A stretch of DNA of 64,000 nt from Yarrowia lipolytica (lineage: Eukaryota > Ascomycota > Dipodascomycetes > Dipodascales), in contig NC_090775.1 in the NCBI RefSeq assembly GCF_001761485.1, positions 1,984,001 to 2,048,000 of the forward strand, written 5' to 3'. The notes beneath the pieces are model-generated. The model ran no database searches. It had not been told where the DNA came from and was given only the letters and a program-made list of their open reading frames with translations. Positions within the stretch are counted from its first letter, which is position 1. Every line of letters starts with the position of its first letter. This document shows, piece by piece, positions 1 to 10,960 of this stretch. Made by a program: the position numbers and the translations under genes.

Positions 1-41
1 TAATGATGCTTGTCTACCTTGAGTGGCGGCAGACCTTCTGA

Positions 42-233
42 TGCCCTTTCATTTGTCGATTCAATTCTCTCCGGCAGGAGCTCCTGGCCGCTCCTCACAC
101 GCTCCAGTTGTTGTCTCTCGAGAGCATCAAGGAACCTGCTGCATGTTTTAGTAAGGTGCTCGGTAGAAACTCTGTTATGATGTTGGAGCATTTGATCCGT
201 TACTATCCAGATGAAACGGCGAGTTTGTCCTAA
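42..233 (+). pseudogene. possible coding remnant at the left edge
   Basis: An open frame of 63 codons with no ATG near its start runs to a TAA at 231-233. It is preceded in the same frame by a TGA at 39-41. Its codons (GAG, CTC, CTG, GCC, AAG) look more like host coding sequence than spacer. It could be the decayed 3' end of a gene or a last exon, though no CTAAC branch sequence lies before the CAG at 75-77. I do not recognise the peptide, which ends in HLIRYYPDETASLS. Neither function nor reality can be settled here. Confidence 0.2.
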
Positions 234-913
234 AAACGAGGACGCTGCTGGACTGATGAGCGAGGAGGTGACCAATATGTCAGGTATGCAACAGGCTGCA
301 TGTGAAGTCAAAATATTTATTTACACTATGGACGTTCTGTAATTACAGATCTTACACTGCGAGTAATTACAGCAGTACACTTAATATGTGTGTATCAAGG
401 CAGAGTCCATGAAGAACCATCTTACGGCGTGGTTTCCATTGTTCCACCGCATGATTTTTTTGTACCGCAGGTTCTCACCATAAGACTTCAACAAGTGCAC
501 AAAAACACGAACTCAAAACGCGCCAGACCAACGTTTATACAGTAGAAGTCGATGGTCTGTTCTACGTACAGTACTGTACATACTGTGCGATACACGAGGA
601 GTAAACGCACATATTTGCTGAGATTCTGACATTATTACTGTATAGCGGCTATTCAAACTCCTTGGGGGAAGGTGGGAAACCTCCAATGCACTCGGCTTCT
701 ACTCATGGTGTGCACAGTCTGTGATTAAACTACTACAACTCTTGCTATCTATCGAGTTCTCACCAAAATCAAATAATTTACTGCTATGGATATCTATCTC
801 CATAACCCCGAATAAAAAACGAATGTCACACGGTTGTGACGGCCAAGAGGCGGGATGAACTTGGGCATTAAGCCAGCATTGCGAATAAGTTCAAATAGCT
901 GTGGCTGCCACCG
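234..913. other. intergenic, nothing recognised
   Basis: AT-leaning spacer downstream of the UPF0357 gene, which is on the minus strand. It shows no ORF with coding character, tRNA or repeat. Its right-hand part presumably holds the 3' UTR and poly(A) site of that gene. Confidence 0.5.
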
Positions 914-1348
914 CTATGAGAAGAAGACAGCCTTGGGGTCGGTGGGCCGACCATCGGCTCCAATGCCGTTATCTCGAAACCGCTCTTTTGTATATTTGGC
1001 TCGGGCCTCGTCAAAAGTCATGCCGGGGTTTCTCTTCATGATCTTCTGGATGGCCTTCTTGGACACCTGGTCCAAACCAGCTCTCGAATCTCCCGCAGAA
1101 ATGTTTTCGTTGAGATCGAAATAGTCCGACGTGAGTCCCGACTCGAGATCATCTCTGAATGAGCTTCCTTCACTCCACCCCAGTCGTGTGTAAATCTCTG
1201 AGGGGTGCTGGACAATGGGAAGCCACATGCGTCGCGTGAGGTACAGACCAATAGAAGCACCTACCATGAGAAGGAGGAGAAATATCTCAAACCCCCATGG
1301 AATGTCCATATCCCAATTGCTGCCCGCTTCTGTGTTTGTGTCTGACAT
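914..1348 (-). CDS. UPF0357 / DUF2015 family small membrane protein
   Basis: This 144-residue protein resembles the fungal UPF0357 family (budding yeast YCL012C), whose function is unknown. A short polar N-terminus is followed by one hydrophobic segment at about residues 19-38, then an Arg-Arg pair, so it is probably a single-pass membrane protein. The conserved soluble part carries the family landmarks FDLNENISAGDSRAGLD (77-93) and MTFDEARAKYTKERF (110-124), and ends with an RPTDPKAV-type tail. The length fits the family. The ATG at 1348 is the first in frame and leaves the N-terminus short before the membrane segment, as expected. The budding yeast gene has an intron, but none is needed here. 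The closest neighbours are long spacers on both sides. Confidence 0.88.
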   Translation of the reverse strand: MSDTNTEAGSNWDMDIPWGFEIFLLLLMVGASIGLYLTRRMWLPIVQHPSEIYTRLGWSEGSSFRDDLESGLTSDYFDLNENISAGDSRAGLDQVSKKAIQKIMKRNPGMTFDEARAKYTKERFRDNGIGADGRPTDPKAVFFS

Positions 1349-4300
1349 GGTGTAAATACCGCAGGTGAATTTTTGACGTGTTAGGAGTGTTGCAGAACGT
1401 ATAAACGTATGGGTAGACGATAATCAGCCACTTGAAGTGCCCCTTTTCGCGTCCAAAAGCACCACAGCGAAGGGAGTTCGCGTTATTGAAATGGTGTATG
1501 AGTGTGCGTGTGCAACCCTGAATACAAAAACATACTTTTGACCTGCAGCAGATAAGTCTAATTATGGCAATATAACCCCAACCCTAATCACCCTGAATTG
1601 GCCACCGCCACCAGAACAGTACATACTACAGCAGGGGGCGAACAAGCGACCATTACCCGTAGCTACAAGGGCCGGTGGCCTGCTCTGCTCGTACTCGCCA
1701 TATTATGTATCATATCATAGGGTTCTAAAGCTGACTAATACTGGAGATAAATGGTTTCTATTTTCGATGGTTTTGATTGGCTACTGGCACTACTGTGGGC
1801 AAACATCTGAGCTACAAGTCCATACAATACGGCTGTCGGTATAAGTTGTCGCATGAGATGATATGAAATTCACGTCGATATTTAGTTACGGTTAACCCCT
1901 GGACTTGGGTAGATGATCTATTAGGGAGGCGACAGCCTTGTATTCACCAAACTCGCGCAAAGTCTGAATTTATTTGACTGAACTAACTGAATAAGTAATG
2001 ATAGGCGTTATTGTCATTATTACTAGGCCAGAAGAGTTCCCTAGACAGATTTCCAAGTGGCTGTTTAACTAGAGTCACTCAGTCAAAGTGAAAAAAAACA
2101 AACCCAACTCATTCCAGCAGTACAGAGCTATCAACAAGCGCTGTGAACACCATAATAATATTTGGACGCCATTGATAATGTCGTAGAAAACGACGGATTT
2201 TTTGTTTCATACCTCTATCACGTGTCTTTCTATCCATCGTTTATCTTCTCTACCTTCTTTTCTCGCTCAACTTGGAAAGGCTGTGATAAAGAGACAAGCG
2301 ATAGTGATAACGATGTTTGAAACTATAGGGACACAGAAATAGATGTCTTGTTAAAAACTATTTTTACGTACTGCTGGGCCTAGTACCTTCACGTTAACAC
2401 ACGATCCTCTTCATCCCTTCACTGCAGACACTTCTGACTCTGTGTAGCGACAGCAAAGGACAATCCGTAAAACGTTCCAACAATAAAAACATCTGGAACG
2501 GTAGAGCACGATTCCAGATGTTTCAAGCTCACATATCTACACTTCTTCTGGCCTCTTGGTGGTGTCATTGTGAAGCAACAAGAAGGGGAGACATATGGGT
2601 CGTGTAAACAGCCTCCCAGTAGGATGTCCAAAGTCACAGCAATCAACCCCAAAACTCGCCAGAGATTTTTCCAGGTGTATTAATTCCACATCACACTACT
2701 TTCCAGGCTTGAAGGTCCGGTAAAAGGATCATAAAGTCTACCGTATCTGACATCGGCATATATTTTAGTTAATGTATCAACGAGTCTCTTCGCCAGGTTC
2801 ATGAGGATGTTGAAGAAAATAGGTCCATGGCACTCCTAGGATATAGTGAAAGATTCATAAGTTGACTGAAGATATCACAGGTAAAGTACCACTTACTTAA
2901 AATATCTGACTCTCAGGTATTCTATATAATTCTCTTCACGCTCTACAACTAGGACGAACGACTTCTACCATAAACCATCTACAAGTAGTAAACATGCAAC
3001 ACAACTTCAATTTGTATTATGAATGGGACTCAATGGTCCGAATGTACTATCCCCGGAGGTTCAGCTTATTGCTTACATCATCTTTTCTGTAAACTAAAGA
3101 GTTCAGCTGCGACTACGTCCTCCTCAAAAGGTTCAACTACATCATTTCTGTTCAGCTCTGACTCTCGTTGGTATAGCAACTGGCTAGTAACATGGCTCTG
3201 GCTCGATGCGGTTCGGACTGGCTCTTTGCTCTGACGGGTTGGCATCTTGAGGACAAACGCTTTGCTCAATGGTGGCCTTTGCAGACACTGGTGCTCAGTC
3301 GGAACAGGCTGAAAGTATGTCAGCTGTTCTTTTAACTGTGATTCTAAGTGTGTTGATGTGTTGATCCAGATGGAGAAGACATATGACTGTTCAGACAACA
3401 GTCCAGCTCCTCCAAAACATCCAGGAGTTGTTATTCATGCAGGGAGTCGCACTCTTGGGTGCTACAGTACCTAAACTGTCGGAGATCCCATGGACAATGT
3501 TTCGTGTCCGTATTAGCTTCATTTGTCTGTACTACAAGTAGTACCTCGATGAGAGGCGTGAGTTTGTATTGGTTCTACGTATACCAATGTCCTGTAAAAC
3601 CCGAGTATATTAGACTTGTAGTCACGCTCGTTGAAAAGGAGTCCCAGGTATCGCCAATGTACATTCTACTGTAACGTTTCTCGATAGTTACCAGCAAAAG
3701 GAAAATGAGACCAGTAAAAAAAGGATTGTGTTCATAGTTCCTATTATTTGGCATTAAATCACAGTTGATTATGCTACAGTAGGACAATGAACAATAATTC
3801 CCCACATGGCACTCGGTCCACCAGTCGTAAAAGGAAACAACATCCTACAGCATGTACAGAATGTACTCCACTCTTATTCTGACGACATCCTCTCTCCCAT
3901 GAGCCTCTCAACGAGAGGAATTGTTTTAGTGGCTCCATGGGAAGCCACCTACTCATTCTCTATATGAAAATGTCATTCTCGCAGCTTCGAAGTTTGGCCA
4001 GTGCAAGCCTCGGGAAAATCTCGAAAATCCATTGTCGAGACTTCCAGAATGATTATGGTAGAGCTGCCAGAAGCATTAGAGCCACCAGGGTGTTGGCAAT
4101 GGACTCAAATACTACCAATACCGTGTGCCCCTAAGACCCAAACCACATTTTGACAACTTCCATGTACAAGTAAGTATGAGCTCCGGGGCCCTTGAGGCCG
4201 ATAGCCATGAACAGTTGATTGGACTTGAAGTTTTAGCGTGGTAAATGAGGATTATTACAGAAAATCGAATTGTATTTGCCACTTAGTTCCTATACTCCAA

Positions 4301-5911
4301 ATAGATTGACGCGATAGGAGCTGACACCCATGAAATCGGTGATTGGGGAATTTAGAGTTTTCCATAGCGACATATTCAATGCAGGTGGATCTAATCATTC
4401 TATCTATTATTGGAACTAAAATGAGAAAGTTGTTTAAATGTTCTGCATGAGAGTAAAAGAGGAATAAAAGATATGATATTGTTGAGCAGACTCCAAAGTG
4501 TCTTCCCTCGGTAGTAGTTTATCAATCTAGAATGTTTTGAGACGTTATTTCTCATTATCATGGTGTGTGTAAGTGATGGACCCTGTACATCCCAAAAAGT
4601 TACATCAAAGAATAGTAGATCTACTTGTAGGTAATTTCTTACATTGATTGCAAGTAAGTTATCTATCTGGCTTAGCATTCAGTGAACGGTAAACGTAGAC
4701 AGACACTCAGAAGTGACCGTCAGTTCGATACAGTATAGGAACAGGAGAGTGGTGAAATTCTGTACTACGACAAGTCATTATCGTTCGTTTACGATTATCT
4801 AGTCTGCATCGATCTCCTGTACGATTGTATTGGCCAGATATGTTAATGAATTCAATAGATGGATCCATACATCTAAGTCACACTATCCAATATTGCTAAA
4901 ATTGGATCGACATTTGATTTTTTGTAGATTCCAAAAAGAGAGAGGTGCAAATACGATGTAATGATCTCAAGAGCGTCAAAGGGTCTTTTAACTACTTGTA
5001 CAGTATTACTTACAAAAATATGCAGGAAAGCTATGAATTTTATTAACATATATAAAGTCTTAAATAAATAATAGAGAATGACGGTAAAAGTAAAGCTAAG
5101 GCCTTCAAAGGGCTAACAGCTGACTTATTAGGTATAGAAATATTCTCCTCCATTAGACACAATAAGTAGTTCAGATAATGGAAAAAAACAAGAAATGTGA
5201 TCGTTGCAATCAGGGCAAAAGAGTTCACAGATATGACAACTTCTCCAGTTGTGCTCATAAACAGACAATTCGAGACCTTTTCGGTCTCAGAATGGCTGAC
5301 TACAGACTACAGTAGAGAATTAGTGCTATTAGATAGGTAATTTATGACTGAATCGGACTTTTCAAGCGTTCCATAAAGGTTCAAGAAGCTGAACACGTCC
5401 ACCCTTGGGTCAGATTTGATGAGCTACTACGCGAGCCTTCGCTTCGTTTCGTTAGGACAATGAAGTAGCTATGGAATAAAGTGATAGCCACAAAAGGGAG
5501 ATCATATACAATTGACCTCATCATACTGAATGTATCATCATTATTTTCTCTTATTGGTTTCTGTCGTTGCAAAACACAACACTGCTGTACTTGCTCGTAG
5601 GGGTGTTGCATTGGTAAGCCCAATATGGCATTGCTATAAGAAAGCCACACATGATGTACTACTTACGCGATGTCACAAGATACACGATCAATTTGAATAA
5701 TTCACGTGATTGACTTCACACTCCCCCCACCAGATCACGTGCTCTCTCTTCCATTCTCTCTCACTGTCTGACACACCTCCATCGCCATTAACGTGATTAA
5801 CGTTGATGTAATCTAAGTTCATGTCGCTTGGGCTTAATTATTATGCAGAACGTGTCATATTAACAAGAGCTTCACCACGACACACTCCGCTCGAGCATAG
5901 TACATCACAAA
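1349..5911. other. 4.6 kb spacer between UPF0357 and glucosidase I genes
   Basis: The two flanking genes diverge from this gap, so it must contain both promoters. CACGTG cores lie at about 5703 and 5726, within 210 bp of the glucosidase ATG. The stretch at about 1900-5700 is AT-rich and full of short frames broken by stops. One part (2690-2830, minus) may be a retroelement relic and is listed separately. I see no intact gene or RNA gene. Confidence 0.5.
2686..2830 (-). pseudogene. possible decayed LINE-type reverse transcriptase fragment
   Basis: Read on the minus strand, an open stretch begins GPIFFNILMNLAKRL and ends at a TAA near 2680. The phrase GP-I-F-FNI-L-MN-LA resembles the motif after the QG turn in non-LTR reverse transcriptases (pattern QG..L.P.LFN......L). 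The same strand continues after the stop with a leucine- and glutamate-rich segment (LEKSLASFGVDC) that could be the palm/thumb region. No YADD box survives in an open frame. The preceding sequence also contains stops, so any element is badly decayed. L1-like LINEs occur in Yarrowia. The assignment rests on a short motif by eye and could be chance. Confidence 0.28.
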
Positions 5912-8284
5912 ATGCACTTTTCCACCGTGATTGTCGCAGCGCTCACGCTACTGGTGGTCAATGCCGCCTCCAACGACACGCTGCTGTGGGGCCCGTACCG
6001 ACCCAACCTGTATTTCGGTGTCAAGCCCAAGCTCCGAGAATCACTGCTCTCTGGTCTCATGTGGTTCAATGCAGACTCTTTTAACCACATCCACACCATT
6101 CGGCATGAGTGCGAGCAGGGCGACAACATGGCTTCATTCGGCTGGCACGAGTACGACTCTCGCCTGGGAGGCCGACAGTTGATTGAAGATGTTAACCATG
6201 ATGTAGACATCACCACAGAGTTTGTCACCTCTGAGGATGGAGAGTCCTGGGGTGTTCGAGTGAGCGGCAAGCGACGACAGAAGAAGGATGGAATCACTTC
6301 CCTGGTGTTCTACTCTGGTCTTGAGGGCAAGGGCGACCTGAATGGTCCTACTCCTTCTGCCAAGGGATACAAGGATATTGTGGAGCTTGAAGGTAACTCC
6401 CCTGATCTGGGCCAATTCACCGTCACCATCACTGAGAAGGGAAAGAAGAACGTCCATCCTGATGAGGACCACCCCATTGCCGAGAAGATGATCATGGATA
6501 ACCTTCAGCATGCTTCTCTCAAGGTCCCCACTGGCAATGTTTGGAAGGCCAAGGGAGTCTTTTTGACCCTTCTGCAGGAGCGAATTGCCAGACTGTCCGA
6601 GAAGTACCCCGAGACCGATCAGGTTCCCGCCGCCTGGGTTCTGCAGGTTGAGGACCAGGGCATGAAGGGCAACCTGCACTTCGTCCAGTTGACCTTTGAG
6701 GGAGATTTTGAGTTCGATGTTCTCTACAACACCAAGGGAGCCATGCTTCAATTGAACTCCGAAAACCTCAGTGAAGAGATTTCCCGAAACTCTGAGATTT
6801 TCAACACTAAGTTCGACTCCATTTTCCCCGTTAACGCTCCTTTCGACACCCCCAAGCATGCTATCTTCGCCAAGAACATGTTTTCTAACCTCCTTGGAGG
6901 AGTCGGCCACTTTTCTGGCTCTTCTCTGGTTAACCGAAAGGCTTCTGAGGAGTACGACGAGGACGAGGAACGGTTCTGGGAGGGAGCTACCCACTCTTCT
7001 TCTGCTGTTGGTGAAGAGGAAGGCCCCTTCGAGCTCCTGACTACAGTCCCGTCTCGACCTTTCTTCCCTCGAGGATTCTACTGGGACGAGGGCTTCCATC
7101 TCATTCCAGTTCTCGAATACGACTCCGATGTCGCTCTTAACATCTTGGACTCTTGGATGAACCTCATGGATGAAGATGGCTGGATCGCCCGAGAGCAAAT
7201 TCTCGGCCCTGAGGCTCGATCCAAGGTGCCTGCCGAGTTTCAGGTTCAGTTCCCCCATTACGCCAACCCTCCTACTCTGCTGCTGCTGATTTCCCGAGCC
7301 ATTGAGAAGTTCGAGAGCCACCAGCGAGGTGAGACTGCCCGACAGGTGCGAGATCAGTACGCCACCGAATACTCTCTCGGTGACTCTCTCATTTCTTCCC
7401 CCGAGAAGTTTGCTGCTTTCCTTGAGAAGCTCTACCCCAAGCTACAACTGCACTTTGACTGGTTCCGCACCACCCAGAAGGGAGAGGTCAAGGAGTGGGA
7501 CCGAGAGGCCTTTTCCAAGCGAGAGGGATACCGATGGAGAGGTCGAACTAAGACCCACTGTCTGACTTCGGGCCTAGATGACTACCCTCGAGCTGAGACT
7601 CCCCATGCTGGTGAGCTCCACGTCGACCTTCTCTCTTGGATCGGTCTTATGGCCCGATCTCTCAAGGATGTCGCCCAATTCCTGGATAAGCCTGCTGATG
7701 TGAAGAAGTACGCCAAAATTGAGAATGCCATTGTCCAAAACCTTGACGACCTTCACTGGAGTGAAGATGAGCAGGCCTACTGTGACGCCACCATTGACGA
7801 CTACGAGGAGAACGCCCACGTGTGCCACAAGGGCTACGTTTCTCTGTCTCCCTTCTTCCTCAAGCATATTAACCCCAAGTCCGAGAAGCTCCCTGCTGTT
7901 CTTGATCTGATCTCGGATCCCAACGAGCTTTGGAGTGACTACGGACTGCGATCCTTGTCCAAATCCTCTCCCTTGTTCGGTACCAATGAGAACTACTGGC
8001 GAGGGCCCATCTGGATGAACATCAACTATCTTGTTCTTGATGCACTGAAGCACTACGGAGAGAACCCTGAGGTTGATCCTAAGGTGCGAAAGCAGGCTGC
8101 CGACATCTACTACAAACTGCGACAGAACACCGTTAAGAACGTCCACAAGCAGTGGAAGAAGACTGGCTACGGCTGGGAGCAGTACAACGAGGAGACCGGT
8201 GCTGCCCAGGGAGTGAAGCATTTTACTGGATGGACTTCTCTGGTTGTCAGCATTATGGGTATGCCCGAGAAGTTGGATGTCTGA
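5912..8284 (+). CDS. CWH41: Mannosyl-oligosaccharide glucosidase (processing alpha-glucosidase I, GH63)
   Basis: This ER enzyme removes the terminal alpha-1,2-linked glucose from Glc3Man9GlcNAc2 just after transfer to protein, the first trimming step of N-glycosylation. It also affects beta-1,6-glucan in yeasts. The 790-residue product starts with a hydrophobic signal or anchor segment (residues 1-18, ending VVNAAS). The family N-terminal block LLWGPYRPNLYFGVKPK follows at about 24-40. GH63 landmarks are FFPRGFYWDEGFHL (residues 384-397), GLDDYPR (554-560, with the Asp pair that includes the likely catalytic acid), NENYWRGPIWMN near 695, and the EQYNEETG block from Glu756, which carries the general-base glutamate. 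Length is normal for fungal glucosidase I and there is no sign of an intron. The ATG follows an A-rich CATCACAAA leader, and CACGTG cores lie about 190-210 bp upstream. Confidence 0.96.
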   Translation: MHFSTVIVAALTLLVVNAASNDTLLWGPYRPNLYFGVKPKLRESLLSGLMWFNADSFNHIHTIRHECEQGDNMASFGWHEYDSRLGGRQLIEDVNHDVDITTEFVTSEDGESWGVRVSGKRRQKKDGITSLVFYSGLEGKGDLNGPTPSAKGYKDIVELEGNSPDLGQFTVTITEKGKKNVHPDEDHPIAEKMIMDNLQHASLKVPTGNVWKAKGVFLTLLQERIARLSEKYPETDQVPAAWVLQVEDQGMKGNLHFVQLTFEGDFEFDVLYNTKGAMLQLNSENLSEEISRNSEIFNTKFDSIFPVNAPFDTPKHAIFAKNMFSNLLGGVGHFSGSSLVNRKASEEYDEDEERFWEGATHSSSAVGEEEGPFELLTTVPSRPFFPRGFYWDEGFHLIPVLEYDSDVALNILDSWMNLMDEDGWIAREQILGPEARSKVPAEFQVQFPHYANPPTLLLLISRAIEKFESHQRGETARQVRDQYATEYSLGDSLISSPEKFAAFLEKLYPKLQLHFDWFRTTQKGEVKEWDREAFSKREGYRWRGRTKTHCLTSGLDDYPRAETPHAGELHVDLLSWIGLMARSLKDVAQFLDKPADVKKYAKIENAIVQNLDDLHWSEDEQAYCDATIDDYEENAHVCHKGYVSLSPFFLKHINPKSEKLPAVLDLISDPNELWSDYGLRSLSKSSPLFGTNENYWRGPIWMNINYLVLDALKHYGENPEVDPKVRKQAADIYYKLRQNTVKNVHKQWKKTGYGWEQYNEETGAAQGVKHFTGWTSLVVSIMGMPEKLDV

Positions 8285-9051
8285 CTAAATAGCACATTGA
8301 ACGAGGAGTTGTGAAGAGCAGATGAATAAATATATATATAGAATACATGATACATTAAATGAATGGGATATCCCGAGATCTTGTAGACAGTGTATCTTTT
8401 GCTGTTGCTGTGAGAGGTAGCTACTGTGGCCCTGAACAGGGAGATCTCACAATACGAGAGGAAATAGCAACACCGGTGTTATTTTGGTGCCGATGTAAGC
8501 CTTTGTCACATACAAACTTGGTGTCAAATCAGGTGGTGCGCTAGTGCAGATATACGAGGCTCGACGAGAATTCTTTCACATCACCGGTACTTTGCTCTTT
8601 TCAAGTCACCAAAGCTCATCGACGCAATACTACCAATACCAACACCCAGACTCGATCATACAGTTGCACAAGGACAAACATAGCTATTCAACAACTGTTT
8701 ACAAACCAGCAGCAACATCTATCTGGAACAATTGAGCAACCTGGATAACAAACAACACATCATAACAGTTCTCATACTCGACAACAGTTTGTGCAACAGG
8801 TTCGACAACACAACCACAAGACGATCCACTCCAAGGCTAACACTGGTTTAATCATTTGTGGGTGTATAACACAGACGTAGACACAGACGCAGACACAGAC
8901 ACAGTTTCTTCTTTTTTTTCTTTCTCACAGTTTGTTTACTCCACTTGGGGTCTGATTAATAATATATTACAAGATGTCTTTTACTGTCTGTGTATGAATA
9001 AGCGACACAGATATATAAAAATACACACTCGATTGGCTTCTGGATCGTCGT
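8285..9051. other. convergent 3' spacer
   Basis: Lies between the ends of the glucosidase I gene (+) and the PQ-loop gene (-). An AATAAATATATATATA element at about 8324 could direct 3' end formation of the glucosidase mRNA. A short degenerate hexamer run of the ACACAGACG type lies at about 8869-8902. No gene is seen. Confidence 0.5.
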
Positions 9052-9858
9052 TTAATCCAGGATGGCCGAAACGTGATGTTGTGTGCTTCCGTTGTAGGCA
9101 GCAAACTGGGCAAAGATGATGAGATCTTCGACGATTGTTCCAAGGGAACCAATGAGCCAGGGCATGTACTTGACAACGTAGTCCCACTCGGTAGAGAAGA
9201 GTAGGATGTAGCCGGCATAGGTGAGGTTACCAAGGAGCGAGAAGATGAAGAACAGCAGAGAGAGACCCTCGACGGACTTTCGTCGGGTGTTTCGGATGAT
9301 CTGGGGGATTCGGGCCAGCAGATAGAGAGCGGCAGACAGGTATCCTAGAATCTCGGCACCAACGGGCATAGGGGGGTCTTCGGCAGGGGGCTCTCCGCTG
9401 TCGTTGGAGAGGAAGTAGCCGACAGTTCCGGCAGCAAAGACCAGAACCACGGGGACACCGTATCGGACCCATCGGCTCTCGGTGGAGGTGTTCTCGACGA
9501 TGGGTTGCAGAACGGCATCGCTACCCCGTCGGTTAAGCAGAGGCTCGGTCTCGTTCTCGTTCTCCGCTGGTGGTGGGGGCTTGTAGTAGGTGTAATAGAC
9601 GTAGGAGGCAATGATCAAGCCGTCGGCGAAGCAGAACCATACCGCCAGGAAGACCACATTGGATCGCAAACCCGCCCACAGGGCTCCTGCGAGGTTGGTG
9701 ATATCTCCCACCAGCCAGACAAGAATAAATCCAATCGCAATGCCTTCAGCGGACTGCAGGCGCCATTGCTCGATGAGTTGGGGCAGAAGGACAACGATCC
9801 AGCATGCCAGCGACGTGGAGCCGCAGATTCCGGCCAGTTGTGTTCGTAGAGTCGACAT
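9052..9858 (-). CDS. PQ-loop vacuolar basic amino acid transporter (Ypq/PQLC2 type)
   Basis: This is a predicted seven-helix vacuolar membrane protein of 268 residues. It has the two PQ-loop repeats that define the family: LLPQLIEQW at about 24-32 and RIPQIIRNTRRKSVEGLS at about 183-200. Yeast Ypq1-3 and animal LAAT-1/PQLC2 export lysine and arginine (cationic amino acids) from the vacuole or lysosome, and that role is inferred here. The hydrophilic linker between the halves (about 93-130) contains ENETEPLL, which fits the acidic dileucine signal [DE]xxxL[LI] used for AP-3 delivery to the vacuole. The ATG at 9858 is chosen because the frame upstream of it has no further ATG, only a TTG. A TTATAA sequence lies about 60 bp upstream. 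Confidence 0.9.
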   Translation of the reverse strand: MSTLRTQLAGICGSTSLACWIVVLLPQLIEQWRLQSAEGIAIGFILVWLVGDITNLAGALWAGLRSNVVFLAVWFCFADGLIIASYVYYTYYKPPPPAENENETEPLLNRRGSDAVLQPIVENTSTESRWVRYGVPVVLVFAAGTVGYFLSNDSGEPPAEDPPMPVGAEILGYLSAALYLLARIPQIIRNTRRKSVEGLSLLFFIFSLLGNLTYAGYILLFSTEWDYVVKYMPWLIGSLGTIVEDLIIFAQFAAYNGSTQHHVSAILD

Positions 9859-10392
9859 ATCGTCCTGTTGGAGCGGTGGTGAAGTCAACTGCGAGACGAG
9901 CAACACCAAAAGATAACCTTATAACCCAAGTATGAAAACGGGAGATGATGCCGGTTGGAGTCACTACGCAGGGATACGGTGATTACACCAGGTATGTAAG
10001 GGGGGTAGTTCAAGTAGAGACCAAAAACCAAACTTCACTGGGTGAACCGCGATCCTCTTTAGCCACCAAACTGCATTCCAAATCTCGATAAGAGGGTACA
10101 CTTTTGTTGTATGCTCAATCTACAAAACCTTACAGTTTGTGAAAATGTTTTCAATAGCATACAGAGTTCGACAGATGACCAGAAGAACGGTTTTGCGAGA
10201 ATGTAATGGATCGTTGAAGCGTGGTTTTGCCACGTGACTTAGTTCCACCATTTCCGAAAAACATATATAATCACCGTACGTGATTGTTCAGTTTATATCC
10301 GCCCATGTACACAGGTACTTGTACGTTTTTCTCCTTCACCGCATCTCCCCTTGTGTCCTTGTGTGGTGATTTGACTCCTGTCGCCGCGGTAG

Positions 10393-10400
10393 TATAAAAA
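10393..10400 (+). promoter_or_regulatory. TATA-like box without an obvious gene
   Basis: TATAAAAA lies after a C/T-rich stretch (10320-10390). The downstream sequence has only a 68-codon frame with no coding character. It could serve an unannotated RNA. The strength of a TATA match alone is low. Confidence 0.2.
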
Positions 10401-10923
10401 ACCGGAAGACTCTCAACTCCCTATATTGTGGAGCTATAGTAAGCATAAAACGCTCTCAGATAGCCGAAAAAGCATGTCTCAGACTGTATATAGACTTATG
10501 GCCTCTCAGAATCGAAATATATCTCGGGTCAGGCTTTGTGAGGAGGGGGGGACACCTCGGGTAATACAAATTCAAATCCACACAAAGTTCCGGGGTGACA
10601 GTTACATACCTACATTGGAAGGGTATATATGAGATGGAGGGGCAATTTTCGAGTGTCAGGTGGTAAATTGTCGACTTATTTGTGTCCAAAAGCTCCTCAA
10701 AAGGCACTATCCGACCAAACACCGCGTTCTGAGGCAATTTGGCCGTGAGTCGTTATCTGAAAAGAAGGTTGATGGGGATGACCGACCTTACCTTGTTGGG
10801 AGCGCAAAAAATAAATAAAAATAAATAATTTTTTAATGAGAGAGGAAAAGGGGAAGGTTTTTTTCATCGGTGATTTCAGTATCGGAAGGATTATATTTAT
10901 GTGGTTGTATTTTCTGACTCTCA

Positions 10924-10960
10924 TCAGCTCTGTGTCTGTGCCTGTGCCTGTGCCTGTGTT
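10924..10960. repeat. CTGTGC hexamer run
   Basis: Four to five tandem copies of CTGTGC with edge variants (CTGTGT). Simple repeat, no function inferred. Confidence 0.7.

Noticed and set aside
6134-8221. Long minus-strand frames (395 and 215 codons) opposite glucosidase I
   Set aside because: Shadow frames caused by the GC-rich codon bias of the real gene.
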